This document shows, piece after piece, positions 34,598 through 43,506 of a DNA stretch of 43,692 bases; the stretch's first letter is position 1; each line of letters begins with the position of its first letter. A program made the position numbers and the translations under genes. The DNA is taken from positions 1-43,692 of the forward strand of contig NZ_REBN01000075.1 of NCBI RefSeq assembly GCF_007692705.1. Reading direction: 5' to 3'. This DNA is from Mongoliibacter sp. Lineage in GTDB: Bacteria; Bacteroidota; Bacteroidia; Cytophagales; Cyclobacteriaceae. The notes beneath the pieces were generated by a model that was not told the DNA's origin, made no database searches, and saw only the letters and a list, made by a program, of their open reading frames with translations.

Positions 34598-35974
34598 TTA
34601 GTCAACGATGAGTGTAAGTGAGTCTACTTTTGTCCTTATCTTTAGCCACTCTTCAAACTTGATTAATTCTTGGCTGCTTGGTACGCGACCAAATTTGGCA
34701 TATGCCATAAGAATGGTATCCTGTTTGTTTTCTGAAAGATTCGCAATTATTGCCCTATTTATGGAGAAATTTTGTAGTCCATTATGATTGACCCTTGCTT
34801 CTCTTGCGATATCCATCACCTGTCTATTGTTGCTGCCATACTCTTCCAATTCTCTTTCAAGTAAGGCTATACGCCTATCCTTATCTTGTATTTGAAGCTC
34901 ATTTCTTTCATATAGGTCTTTTAAAATATCAGACCTAAGTATATTCAAGTCTGTGCCGGTATCGCCACTTTGTTTGATGTTCAGATAGGTGTTTGTGAGA
35001 TTGAATACTGATAATTTCCTCTGTAAAATAATTATTTCTTCATCGGAAATTCTTTCTCCTATCAAGCTTATGTCAATGACAGCAGAGTCTGCATCAAAAT
35101 TCAAATTTGAAGATAGTACTTGAGTATTTGGAAACTCCAGTTCTGCGGCTACAAACTGGGTTGCTGATTTTTCCCAGATAGTTCTTTTTACAATATTATA
35201 GGCCAAATAAACACTTGGAACTATGGTGAGAATAGTGAATACAGTAATATAGGTTTTAACAGTTTTTTCCCTTTTTCTATCCATAAATTCTTTTTTGGGA
35301 AATTTCATAAATCTTACGATCAGGTAAGTCGAGAGACTGATGAAAACAGAGTTGATAAAAAACAGGTAAAAGGCACCAAAAAAGTAATAAAGGTTTGCTG
35401 TCGCTAAACCATAACCCGCCGTGCAAAGAGGAGGCATCAAAGCGGTCGCAATGGCAACACCTGGGATGGCATTACTCTTTTCTTTTCTGGATCCTGCGAC
35501 TATACCCGCTAGACCTCCAAAGAGTGCTATCAAGACATCCCAAATGGTCGGTTCAGTTCTTGCAAGAAGCTCAGATTGTGCATCATCCAAAGGTGTAAAA
35601 GAGAAGTAAATAGTACTTGTTAAAATTGAAATCAATACTGCAATACCCAAATTCTTCATGGATTTTTTGAGTAGCTCAAAATCATTAATCCCTGCTGCCA
35701 ACCCTATTCCCATGATGGGACCCATGAGTGGGGAAATTAGCATCGCACCTATAATCACAGCAGTGGAGTTCACATTCAAACCTACCGAAGCCACAAAAAT
35801 CGCGAAGATCAAAATCCACAAATTAGCACCTTTGAACTCAATATTTTTGCGGATGTAATCTATGGTTTCCAGTTCGTCTTCTTTGCCTTCATGCAAATCA
35901 AATCTGTCCCTGAAGAACAAAAGGATTTCTAAGATTCTCTTCCTTATGCTTAAAGCTTTTTTGCTCGTCTCCAT
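34598..35974 (-). CDS. DUF389 domain membrane protein with large C-terminal soluble domain
   Basis: The 458-aa protein has an N-terminal charged region (1-45), then five or six membrane helices (about 48-245). It contains the DUF389 core: NSTAVIIGAMLISPLMGPIMGIGLA, WDVLIALFGGLAGIVAGSR and GVAIATALMPPLCTAGYGLA. The Gly/Pro-rich helices look channel- or transporter-like, but the family has no known function. After the last helix, residues about 270-458 form a non-membrane domain with a BON-like beta-alpha segment and a short coiled coil (RIALLERELEEYG). It stands alone, with a 528-bp spacer upstream. The ATG at 35974 is well placed. Confidence 0.85.
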   Translation of the reverse strand: METSKKALSIRKRILEILLFFRDRFDLHEGKEDELETIDYIRKNIEFKGANLWILIFAIFVASVGLNVNSTAVIIGAMLISPLMGPIMGIGLAAGINDFELLKKSMKNLGIAVLISILTSTIYFSFTPLDDAQSELLARTEPTIWDVLIALFGGLAGIVAGSRKEKSNAIPGVAIATALMPPLCTAGYGLATANLYYFFGAFYLFFINSVFISLSTYLIVRFMKFPKKEFMDRKREKTVKTYITVFTILTIVPSVYLAYNIVKRTIWEKSATQFVAAELEFPNTQVLSSNLNFDADSAVIDISLIGERISDEEIIILQRKLSVFNLTNTYLNIKQSGDTGTDLNILRSDILKDLYERNELQIQDKDRRIALLERELEEYGSNNRQVMDIAREARVNHNGLQNFSINRAIIANLSENKQDTILMAYAKFGRVPSSQELIKFEEWLKIRTKVDSLTLIVD

Positions 35975-36228
35975 ATTTTTTTGAAAATATTATAATTCGG
36001 CAATCTAAATAAAACCTCAAAATTAATAATAGAAAAGTCAATTTTGATAATGTCATTTTTCATTCATGAAAAGTAATTGAAGAGTACAAATCACCCCAAA
36101 AAGACCAAGTAGGATAAATTGGTTTAAGACTGTTTTTCGGGGAGGATATGTTTAAAATTACCTTGTAGAGCAGCCTGAAAAATTTTCAATTATCAAGTTT
36201 TTTTCTTAATTAAGTATAAAATTCAGTA

Positions 36229-36348
36229 TAGATTTGGCTTTAATCTAAATTGTGTCTGTATAGGTTAAGGTTCTGATTGTATGACTACTATAGTTGGTTT
36301 AGCCATGCCTTATACAGGGTAGGCTAAAAAATTTAGTCTTAGCTAAAT
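36229..36348 (+). other. Cluster of three short inverted repeats upstream of the response regulator
   Basis: TAGATT (36229-36234) pairs with AATCTA (36242-36247). TTTAGCC (36298-36304) pairs with GGCTAAA (36322-36328). ATTTAG (36331-36336) pairs with CTAAAT (36343-36348). The last two share the TTTAG/CTAAA core and could pair alternatively, or be operator sites for a dimeric regulator. No T-run follows any of them, so they are not terminators. Confidence 0.45.
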
Positions 36349-36392
36349 ATAGAATTCCGAAAGATTTATCCTCTCACCCTATCAATTGTTTT

Positions 36393-36400
36393 TATATTTG
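36393..36400 (+). promoter_or_regulatory. Candidate -7 box for response regulator and mla genes
   Basis: TATATTTG fits TAnnTTTG and lies 102 bases before the response-regulator ATG. No convincing -33 TTTG is found at the usual distance. Confidence 0.35.
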
Positions 36401-36502
36401 TGTCTTATCTGATGTTTTAAGTCGCACGGATTTTGAATGGACATAATCTAATGCTTAAAAATTATCGTTTTTAAAAACTGATTTATTTTAAAAGATTAGC
36501 GT

Positions 36503-36868
36503 ATGATTAACAGAATTGTATTTGTAGATGATGACACCATCCAGCACATGATAAACAAAAAAAACCTATTGAGGTTAAAGCCTGAGTTGGAACTTTTCTT
36601 CTTTGAAAATCCCTACAATGCTTTGGATTGGCTGGAAGCGAATAGTACTGACCTTTTGATTTTGGATGTCAATATGCCTGAAATGAGAGGCTGGGATTTT
36701 TTAGATTTGCTTAACTCCAAAGGAATAAAAATTGAAGTAAAGATGCTTACTTCTTCTATGGATCCAGAAGACATTCAAGCAAGCATGGATTATGATTTGG
36801 TTTCCGGATTTTTGATCAAACCTTTAAAAAATGAGATCATGTCTGAAATCTTAGAAATTGAAAACTAA
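36503..36868 (+). CDS. Single-domain response regulator (CheY-like receiver)
   Basis: The 121-aa protein is a bare receiver domain with no output domain. It has the acidic pocket Asp9-Asp11 (VDDDT), phosphoacceptor Asp55 in LILDVNMPE, the switch Thr83/Ser84 in MLTSSM, and Lys106 in FLIKPL. All signalling residues are present, so it should accept phosphate from a histidine kinase not encoded here. It starts at ATG 36503 and ends 20 bp before mlaE on the same strand, so co-transcription with the lipid transport operon is likely. Output partner is unknown. Confidence 0.9.
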   Translation: MINRIVFVDDDTIQHMINKKNLLRLKPELELFFFENPYNALDWLEANSTDLLILDVNMPEMRGWDFLDLLNSKGIKIEVKMLTSSMDPEDIQASMDYDLVSGFLIKPLKNEIMSEILEIEN

Positions 36869-36888
36869 TAGTATTTGATTAATTTTAT

Positions 36889-37686
36889 ATGCCTGGAATA
36901 AGTAATGAAAATAAGCCTTTAATAAGTAAAAAAATCGACCGGTTTTTCATTGGTCTTGCAAGTGCTTTTTCTTTTGTTAAGCGTTTCTTTCAGGAGGCAT
37001 TTAAGCCTCCGTTTGAGTTCAGAGAGATCATGCGCCAATCCTATGAAATTGGGTATAGGTCATTGCCATTAATTTCCCTTACCGGTTTTATTGTTGGAAT
37101 AGTTTTTACCAATCAGTCCAGGCCTTCTCTTACCGAATTTGGTGCCACTAGCTGGTTGCCTGCCCTGATATCCATAGCAGTGGTAAGGGCTATGGGTCCT
37201 TTGGTTACCGCACTTATTGCAGCTGGAAAAGTGGGGTCAAGTATTGGTGCAGAAATAGGCTCTATGAAAGTGACGGAGCAGATTGATGCAATGGAAGTTT
37301 CAGCTATCAATCCCTTTAAATATTTAGTAGTTACCAGGACTGTTGCTACCACATTCATGATCCCCATATTGGTGATGTACACAGATTTTGTAGCTTTGAT
37401 GGGTTCATTTTTAAGTGTAAATGCAAATGAGCTAGTCAGTCTTTCAACTTTCTTCGTTCAAGTATTTGAAGCAATCTCTTTTCTGGATTTATTTTCATCC
37501 ATTATAAAGTCTCTTGTCTTTGGGTTCACCATAGGTATAGTGGGATGTTATAAGGGATACAACTCATCTAAAGGGACAGAAGGAGTAGGAAAAGCAGCCA
37601 ATGCTTCTGTAGTGATGGCAATGTTTTTAATATTCATAGAGGAATTGCTATTCCTACAAATTGTAAATGCCATCAGATATGCATAA
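36889..37686 (+). CDS. mlaE: MlaE-family ABC transporter permease
   Basis: The 265-aa permease has five or six membrane helices and the conserved MlaE segment (about 105-145) RAMGPLVTALIAAGKVGSSIGAEIGSMKVTEQIDAMEVSAINP, read here in short pieces: GPLVTALIAAGKVGSS, GSMKVTEQIDAMEV and FKYLVVTR. Together with an ATPase and an MCE protein it moves phospholipids between inner and outer membranes, keeping outer-membrane lipid asymmetry. Its 3' end overlaps the ATPase gene by 8 to 20 bp, depending on start. A single-domain response regulator precedes it by 20 bp. Confidence 0.92.
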   Translation: MPGISNENKPLISKKIDRFFIGLASAFSFVKRFFQEAFKPPFEFREIMRQSYEIGYRSLPLISLTGFIVGIVFTNQSRPSLTEFGATSWLPALISIAVVRAMGPLVTALIAAGKVGSSIGAEIGSMKVTEQIDAMEVSAINPFKYLVVTRTVATTFMIPILVMYTDFVALMGSFLSVNANELVSLSTFFVQVFEAISFLDLFSSIIKSLVFGFTIGIVGCYKGYNSSKGTEGVGKAANASVVMAMFLIFIEELLFLQIVNAIRYA

Positions 37687-38440
37687 TGAAGAAAATGAAA
37701 AGGTGGTAAAAATCAGAGGCTTGAAAAAGTCTTTCGATGAAAATCATGTACTGATGGGAGTTGACCTGGATTTGTACAAGGGGGAAAACTTAGTAGTCTT
37801 AGGTAAATCCGGTAGTGGAAAGTCGGTATTGATCAAAATAATGGTTGGTCTTCTTACTCAGGATGAAGGAGATATTGAAATACTTGGTAAAAATACAGCT
37901 GGGCTTTCTTTAAAAGAGTTTAATAAACTGAGATTGAAGATTGGATTTTCATTTCAGCACTCAGCCTTATATGACAGTATGACTGTCAAAGAGAACCTTG
38001 TATTTCCTTTGACCCGAAATATCAAAGGATTGACGAGGAAGGAGATTGATAAAAAAGTAGACGAGTTGTTGGATGCTGTTGGTTTGCCTCAATCAGTCAA
38101 TCAAATGCCATCTGAACTGTCAGGAGGACAGAAAAAAAGAATAGGCGTAGCACGAACTTTGATTCTCAACCCAGAAATCATGCTCTATGATGAACCTACG
38201 GCGGGACTTGACCCAATTACCTGTGGAGATATCAACAAGTTGATTACCCAGGTAAGAGAGCAATTCAATACTTCATCTATTGTCATTACTCATGACCTGA
38301 CATGTGCTAAAGCCACGGGTGATAGGATGGCTGTATTGTTGGATGGACAGTTTAAAGCTGTAGGTACATTTGAGGAGGTCTTTAATAATGCTTCTGACCA
38401 AAGAGTAAAATCATTTTATGACTATAACTTCATTAAATAA
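37667..38440 (+). CDS. mlaF: ABC transporter ATP-binding protein MlaF
   Basis: The 257-aa ATPase carries Walker A GKSGSGKS, a Q-loop (FSFQHSALYD), the signature LSGGQKKR, Walker B ILNPEIMLYDEPT, and the H-loop ITHD. It drives phospholipid transport together with MlaE. The start may be ATG 37667 or ATG 37679 (MHNEENE); both overlap mlaE, which is typical for coupled translation. Its stop overlaps the mlaD ATG as TAATG. No substrate-binding protein other than MlaD is seen here. Length is close to the family's 260-270 aa. Confidence 0.93.
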   Translation: MPSDMHNEENEKVVKIRGLKKSFDENHVLMGVDLDLYKGENLVVLGKSGSGKSVLIKIMVGLLTQDEGDIEILGKNTAGLSLKEFNKLRLKIGFSFQHSALYDSMTVKENLVFPLTRNIKGLTRKEIDKKVDELLDAVGLPQSVNQMPSELSGGQKKRIGVARTLILNPEIMLYDEPTAGLDPITCGDINKLITQVREQFNTSSIVITHDLTCAKATGDRMAVLLDGQFKAVGTFEEVFNNASDQRVKSFYDYNFIK

Positions 38441-39411
38441 TGAGAAACGATAATAAAAAAACAGTCATCGTTGGCATATTCGTCCTAGTGGGAATTGCCA
38501 TTTTGGTTGCAGGTATACTTACCATGGGGGGACAACAGAAGAAATTTGTCAAAAGCATTTCATTGAATGCGGTTTTTGATGATGTAGCAGGCCTGCAAGT
38601 GGGGAACAATGTTTGGTTTTCAGGTGTCAAGATCGGGACAGTAAGACGGGTTAACTTTTATGGGGATTCCCAGGTAGAGATTATCATGAATGTTGAGGAA
38701 AAGGTTAGGGAATATATCCGTAAAGATTCTAAGGCTACAATTGGATCAGATGGCCTTATTGGGAATAAAATCATTGTCATCTATGGAGGTACTACCCAAG
38801 CACCTTCTGTAGAAAATGGAGATAGGTTACAGGCAGAAATGCCTTTGGATACTGATAGGATGATGGAAACCCTCCAGGAAAATAACCTTAATCTCGTTAC
38901 TATCACTGAGAACCTAAAAGTACTAACTTCAAAAATAGCTGAAGGTCAAGGAATTGTTGGAACAGTAATGACGGATAGTCTATTAGGTGAAAATTTTAAA
39001 AATACCTTAAAGAATCTCGAAATAGCCTCTGTCAATAGTAATAGAATGATTGCAGAGATGAATAAGTTTGCCCAGAATCTTAATCAGGAAGGAAATTTAT
39101 TCAATGATTTGGTAACTGATAAAGAACTTTATAAAAACTTGCAGCAATCTGTCAACGAATTGCAAGCTACTGCCGCCAATGCCAATCAGATGACCAGTAA
39201 TCTTTCCAAGGTTACAGAAAAATTGAACGATAAGGATAACACCCTGGGAATGATGATCAATGATCAGGAATTTGCGGAAAGGTTAAAACAAACGCTAATA
39301 TATGCTGACAGTTCGGCCATGAACCTCAATAGAGGCCTTGAAGCATTGGAATACACCTGGCCTTTTAGAAGAGGTTTCAAAAGAATGGAAAAGGCCAATG
39401 AGGACGAATGA
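38440..39411 (+). CDS. mlaD: MlaD-family MCE lipid-binding protein
   Basis: The 323-aa product has one N-terminal membrane anchor (about 9-29), then a single MCE domain (about 38-115) with DDVAGLQVGNNVWFSGVKIGTV and GSDGLIGNKIIVIYGG. After it lies a long helical tail (about 140-300) with many Asn, Thr and Leu, predicted to extend into the periplasm. MlaD forms a hexameric ring that carries phospholipids between MlaFE and partners. It begins within the mlaF stop codon (TAATG). The gene is followed by an intrinsic terminator at 39486-39507. No mlaB, mlaC or mlaA is in the window. Confidence 0.92.
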   Translation: MRNDNKKTVIVGIFVLVGIAILVAGILTMGGQQKKFVKSISLNAVFDDVAGLQVGNNVWFSGVKIGTVRRVNFYGDSQVEIIMNVEEKVREYIRKDSKATIGSDGLIGNKIIVIYGGTTQAPSVENGDRLQAEMPLDTDRMMETLQENNLNLVTITENLKVLTSKIAEGQGIVGTVMTDSLLGENFKNTLKNLEIASVNSNRMIAEMNKFAQNLNQEGNLFNDLVTDKELYKNLQQSVNELQATAANANQMTSNLSKVTEKLNDKDNTLGMMINDQEFAERLKQTLIYADSSAMNLNRGLEALEYTWPFRRGFKRMEKANEDE

Positions 39412-39485
39412 TTCCGAGGAGGAGATATAGTAGAAAAAGAAAGTGAGAGATGATCTTGGATTTCATTTATTATCAAAAAAAACAG

Positions 39486-39507
39486 CCTGCCTTGTGCAGG
39501 TTTTTTT
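39486..39507 (+). terminator. Intrinsic terminator after mlaD
   Basis: CCTGC (39486-39490) pairs with GCAGG (39496-39500) around a 5-base loop and is followed by seven Ts. It lies between mlaD and the convergent EEP gene. The stem is short, so strength is moderate. Confidence 0.7.
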
Positions 39508-39509
39508 GT

Positions 39510-40547
39510 CTAGGCCTTTTGGATCTTTTCTTTTGCCTGCAGTTTTTCACTTAGTGTTGCTTTTAGGCCCTCATTATCATTTATGAAGTTTAATTTGAAA
39601 TGTCCACTCATTGGGAAATGATCTGAGCCTATATCTTGATGAATTTTCAAGCTTTTCAATGTGAAATGCTTACTTACAAAAATATGATCAAGAGGCCATC
39701 TCATAAAGAAATATTTTGCGTGAAAAGTACTGAACATGCCTCTACCCCTTCGAGGATCCAGCATGCCACTGACCTTGAGGAACAATTCGCTAGTATAAGA
39801 CCAACCTACGTCATTCAAGTCACCTAAGACCAAAACAGGCTTTTCAATATTTTTTATTTTTTTTCCGACTAATAAAATCTCTGCATCCCTTTCTGTACTG
39901 CTTGGGTTTTCACTTGGTACGGGAGGGGTTGGGTGTAATGCGAAAATGGTTATTTCTCCGAAATCAGGATCATTAAGTGTCACTTCTATAGAAGGAACAT
40001 CTTCTTCTATCAAATAATTAATGTGTTCTTCCTTTATTTCAATTTTAGAAAAAAACAACATCCCATAAGTATTATCTTTTGGGACTTCTATGAAGAATGG
40101 ATAGTCTTTTTTGAAGCCTTGGATTTGGTCAGTCCAGTTTTGATCTGTTTCAACCAATAGAAAAAGGTCAGGGTTTTCAATCTTTAACAAGTCTATTACT
40201 TTTTGAAATTTATTATTGTATTGATATACATTAATCACCATAACAGAAAGTATTTTGCCATTTTTTTCTTTACTGTTTTGGACCATTTTTTTTCCAAATG
40301 GAGTAAAAGGGAAAATTTGATAAGCCAGATAAAGCACACTTAAAATCAAGCCCATAAAGACTGCGAATTGAAGTATATTTTCTTTTATGTCAAAAAAAAG
40401 CCAAGCTATTACAATTAGAGAGCAAAGTGTTATTTTCTGAAATCTTGGGTAATCGAAGATGCGAAAAGTCCAATGGTCTTTTTTAATGACCGGAATAAAA
40501 GTAGCCAAAATCATAATAAGACTTATAATTATAAGTGCTGTTACCAT
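39510..40547 (-). CDS. Membrane-anchored endonuclease/exonuclease/phosphatase family protein
   Basis: The 345-aa protein has three N-terminal membrane helices (about 1-20, 35-50 and 55-75), followed by a soluble EEP domain (about 100-325). Motifs are LLVETDQ with the metal-binding Glu, FALHPTPP with a His, VLGDLNDV with the Asp and Asn of the active site, and GSDHFPMSGHF with the terminal Asp-His pair. EEP proteins cut phosphodiester bonds in nucleic acids or phospholipids such as sphingomyelin. Membrane anchoring suggests an extracytoplasmic phosphodiesterase, but the substrate is unknown. It diverges from aconitase with 133 bp between. Confidence 0.85.
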   Translation of the reverse strand: MVTALIIISLIMILATFIPVIKKDHWTFRIFDYPRFQKITLCSLIVIAWLFFDIKENILQFAVFMGLILSVLYLAYQIFPFTPFGKKMVQNSKEKNGKILSVMVINVYQYNNKFQKVIDLLKIENPDLFLLVETDQNWTDQIQGFKKDYPFFIEVPKDNTYGMLFFSKIEIKEEHINYLIEEDVPSIEVTLNDPDFGEITIFALHPTPPVPSENPSSTERDAEILLVGKKIKNIEKPVLVLGDLNDVGWSYTSELFLKVSGMLDPRRGRGMFSTFHAKYFFMRWPLDHIFVSKHFTLKSLKIHQDIGSDHFPMSGHFKLNFINDNEGLKATLSEKLQAKEKIQKA

Positions 40548-40680
40548 AGTCTGCCTTTATAGAATTTCAAAAAACTACCTTTTTAAAATCGTATTGGCCA
40601 TAATTTAAGTAAATTGAGAATTAATACGATGTGATTTCAGTTATAATTATGAATCATCTTTTTAATAAAATCCAATATTT

Positions 40681-43455
40681 ATGAAAATTCATCCACAGGA
40701 CACCCAAAAACAATTAGACTCTAAAAATGGCAAACTAAATTATTGGAGTCTTGCATCTTTACAGGAAGCTGGATATGATATTGAATCCCTTCCTTTTTCG
40801 ATAAGAATACTTCTGGAAAATGCCCTTAGAAATTTTGATGACTTTGGTGTTACCAAGGAGCATATAGAAACTCTCGCCACTTGGACTCCAGATCCATCTG
40901 ACAAGGATATTCCATTCAAGCCTGCCAGAGTTTTGATGCAGGATTTTACAGGAGTTCCAGCAGTTGTGGATATTGCATCTTTAAGGGCAGAGGCCGTAAG
41001 AAAAGGTAAAGATCCCAATAAAATCAATCCTCTTATACCAGTGGATTTGGTAATTGATCATTCTGTTCAAGTAGATTTTTTTGGTACAAATTATTCATAT
41101 CAAAAAAATGTGGAAGTTGAATATGAGAGAAATGGCGAACGGTATCAGTTTTTGAAATGGGCGCAAAAAGCTTTTGATAATTTTTCAGTTGTTCCTCCAG
41201 GAATGGGTATTTGTCATCAGGTCAATCTGGAATACCTTGCTCAAGGTGTGATTTCAAGAGATGGTAATGTATTTCCAGACACTTTAGTTGGAACAGATTC
41301 ACATACCCCCATGGTCAATGGGATTGGTGTTGTAGCCTGGGGCGTAGGAGGCATAGAGGCAGAAGCTGCAATACTGGGCCAACCTATTTATTTTATCATG
41401 CCTGAGGTAGTGGGGTTAAAACTTACTGGGAAATTACAGTTGGGTATTACAGCAACCGATATGGTTTTAACCATAACCGAATTGCTAAGGAAGCATGGTG
41501 TTGTAGGTAAGTTTGTGGAGGTTTTTGGTTCTGGCCTTGACCATCTTTCAGTTCCTGATAGAGCCACTATTGCCAACATGTCGCCTGAGTTTGGTTGTAC
41601 GGTAACTTATTTTCCAATAGATGACAGGACTTTGGATTATATGGAGAAAACCAATCGTACTGGAGATCAGATTGACTTGGTGAAAAAATATTGCCAATCC
41701 AATATGTTATGGAGAGAAAACGAGGACAAAATAAAGTATAGCTCACTCTTGGAGTTGGATCTCAGCAGTGTGGAGCCAACTGTTTCAGGTCCCAAAAGAC
41801 CCCAGGATAAGATCCTTTTAAGAGAGTTTAAAAATAAGTTTGGGGAGCTTTTGGAAAGTGTACATGGCAGAGAATATATCCCCATTGATAAAAGAGAGGA
41901 AGGTAGATGGTATGGTGAAGGTGGAAGTCAGCCTGGAGAAAATAGAGGTGGGGATCCAAAAGGAGTTGAATATGAAACCAAAGTCAAGGATGGACTAAAA
42001 ACGGTAGTGGTTAAATTGCATAATGAGAAATTTGCCCTTCATGATGGTTCAATTGTAATTGCGGCCATTACTTCTTGTACAAATACATCGAATCCATCTG
42101 TCATGTTGGGGGCTGGCCTTGTGGCTAAAAAAGCGAGGGAAAGAGGATTAGATGTGAAGCCATGGGTGAAAACATCACTAGCGCCTGGCTCAAAAGTAGT
42201 AACAGATTACCTAGATAAATCAGGTTTATTAGATGACCTTGAAGCATTACGCTTTCATGTGGTGGGTTATGGCTGTACTTCCTGTATTGGAAATTCAGGA
42301 CCTTTACCCAGGCATATTGCAAGTGCTGTGGAAGAAAATGATTTGGTAGTGAGTTCTGTCCTTTCAGGGAATAGAAATTTTGAGGCTAGAGTGCATCCGC
42401 AGGTCAAAATGAATTATCTCATGTCTCCCATGCTTGTAGTAGCCTTTGCCTTGGCTGGACGTGTGGATATAGATCTACTCAATGAGCCTATAGGGCATGA
42501 CCCCAACCTTGAGCCAGTTTATCTAAAAGATATCTGGCCTTCCAATGATGAAATCAGTGAAGTGATGAGTCAGGTATTATCTCCGAAGCATTACGCCAAG
42601 AGTTACGGTGAAATTTTTGAGGGAAATGAAATGTGGAAACAACTTGAAGCACCAAAAGATAAGGTCTATAACTGGTCATCCGAAAGTACTTATATTAAAG
42701 AAGCACCGTTCTTCAATGGTATTTCAGAAGTCGTAGCAGAACCAAATGATATCGAATCTGGACGGGTTTTACTAAAACTAGGAGATTCTATTACTACAGA
42801 CCATATTTCTCCTGCGGGTTCATTTGCGGAGTCCAGTCCTGCTGGGCAATACTTGATCAACCGGGGAGTAGCAAGAAAGGACTTTAATTCCTATGGATCG
42901 AGAAGGGGAAATGATGAGGTCATGGTGAGAGGTACTTTTGCTAATGTAAGGATCAAAAATCAGTTGGCAGAGCGAGAAGGAGGTTACACTCTCCATATTC
43001 CTTCAGGCGAAGAAATGAGTGTGTATGAGGCCGCTGAAAAATACTTGAAAGACAATACTCCTCTCATAGTATTGGCGGGTAAAGAATATGGAAGTGGTTC
43101 TTCAAGAGATTGGGCTGCTAAAGGTACTAGTCTTCTGGGAATCAAAGCTGTTATTGCGGAAAGTTATGAAAGGATACATAGAAGTAACCTTGTGGGAATG
43201 GGTGTTTTACCCTTACAATATGACAAAGGCGAAACAGCGGAAAGTCTGAATCTTTCAGGCAAAGAAATTTTTTCCATTAGAGGAATTTCCGAAGGACTTT
43301 CACCACTTAAGCAATTACAGGTAACTGCCGAAAAAGAAGATGGTAGCAAAGTTGAATTTGAAGTACTCTGCAGGTTAGATTCTGCAATTGAGGTTGAATA
43401 TTACAAAAATGGAGGAATCCTGCATTATGTACTAAGGGATTTTCTGAAAAAATAA
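40681..43455 (+). CDS. acnA: Aconitate hydratase AcnA
   Basis: The 924-aa protein is the AcnA/IRP1-type aconitase. The three cysteine ligands of the [4Fe-4S] cluster are visible: Cys466 in TSCTNTSNP and Cys532 and Cys535 in GCTSCIGNSGP. Other family segments are GTDSHTPMVNGIGVVAWGVGGIEAEA near the N-terminal half (read in pieces) and the swivelling C-terminal domain with KEYGSGSSRDWAAKG. It interconverts citrate and isocitrate in the TCA cycle. The start at 40681 (MKIHPQDTQKQL) fits family length. It is monocistronic with a terminator after it. Many Bacteroidota use a different aconitase type, so this choice is mildly notable. Confidence 0.95.
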   Translation: MKIHPQDTQKQLDSKNGKLNYWSLASLQEAGYDIESLPFSIRILLENALRNFDDFGVTKEHIETLATWTPDPSDKDIPFKPARVLMQDFTGVPAVVDIASLRAEAVRKGKDPNKINPLIPVDLVIDHSVQVDFFGTNYSYQKNVEVEYERNGERYQFLKWAQKAFDNFSVVPPGMGICHQVNLEYLAQGVISRDGNVFPDTLVGTDSHTPMVNGIGVVAWGVGGIEAEAAILGQPIYFIMPEVVGLKLTGKLQLGITATDMVLTITELLRKHGVVGKFVEVFGSGLDHLSVPDRATIANMSPEFGCTVTYFPIDDRTLDYMEKTNRTGDQIDLVKKYCQSNMLWRENEDKIKYSSLLELDLSSVEPTVSGPKRPQDKILLREFKNKFGELLESVHGREYIPIDKREEGRWYGEGGSQPGENRGGDPKGVEYETKVKDGLKTVVVKLHNEKFALHDGSIVIAAITSCTNTSNPSVMLGAGLVAKKARERGLDVKPWVKTSLAPGSKVVTDYLDKSGLLDDLEALRFHVVGYGCTSCIGNSGPLPRHIASAVEENDLVVSSVLSGNRNFEARVHPQVKMNYLMSPMLVVAFALAGRVDIDLLNEPIGHDPNLEPVYLKDIWPSNDEISEVMSQVLSPKHYAKSYGEIFEGNEMWKQLEAPKDKVYNWSSESTYIKEAPFFNGISEVVAEPNDIESGRVLLKLGDSITTDHISPAGSFAESSPAGQYLINRGVARKDFNSYGSRRGNDEVMVRGTFANVRIKNQLAEREGGYTLHIPSGEEMSVYEAAEKYLKDNTPLIVLAGKEYGSGSSRDWAAKGTSLLGIKAVIAESYERIHRSNLVGMGVLPLQYDKGETAESLNLSGKEIFSIRGISEGLSPLKQLQVTAEKEDGSKVEFEVLCRLDSAIEVEYYKNGGILHYVLRDFLKK

Positions 43456-43476
43456 AATTGGAGAATATTAGAAGTG

Positions 43477-43506
43477 AAAAGACCGGATTTAATTCGGTCT
43501 TTTTTT
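43477..43506 (+). terminator. Intrinsic terminator after acnA
   Basis: AAAAGACCGGA (43477-43487) pairs with TTCGGTCTTTT (43493-43503) with one G-T wobble and a 5-base loop, followed by Ts. It ends the acnA transcript. The remaining 186 bases to the window end are AT-rich and hold no gene I can support. Confidence 0.9.

Larger units (their letters stand above)
35975..36502. other. 528-base intergenic stretch, hairpins but no gene
   Basis: This spacer between the divergent DUF389 and response-regulator genes is AT-rich and has no open frame I can support. It contains three short hairpins between 36229 and 36348 and a candidate -7 box (36393-36400). No tRNA or known RNA family was recognised. 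Confidence 0.6.
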
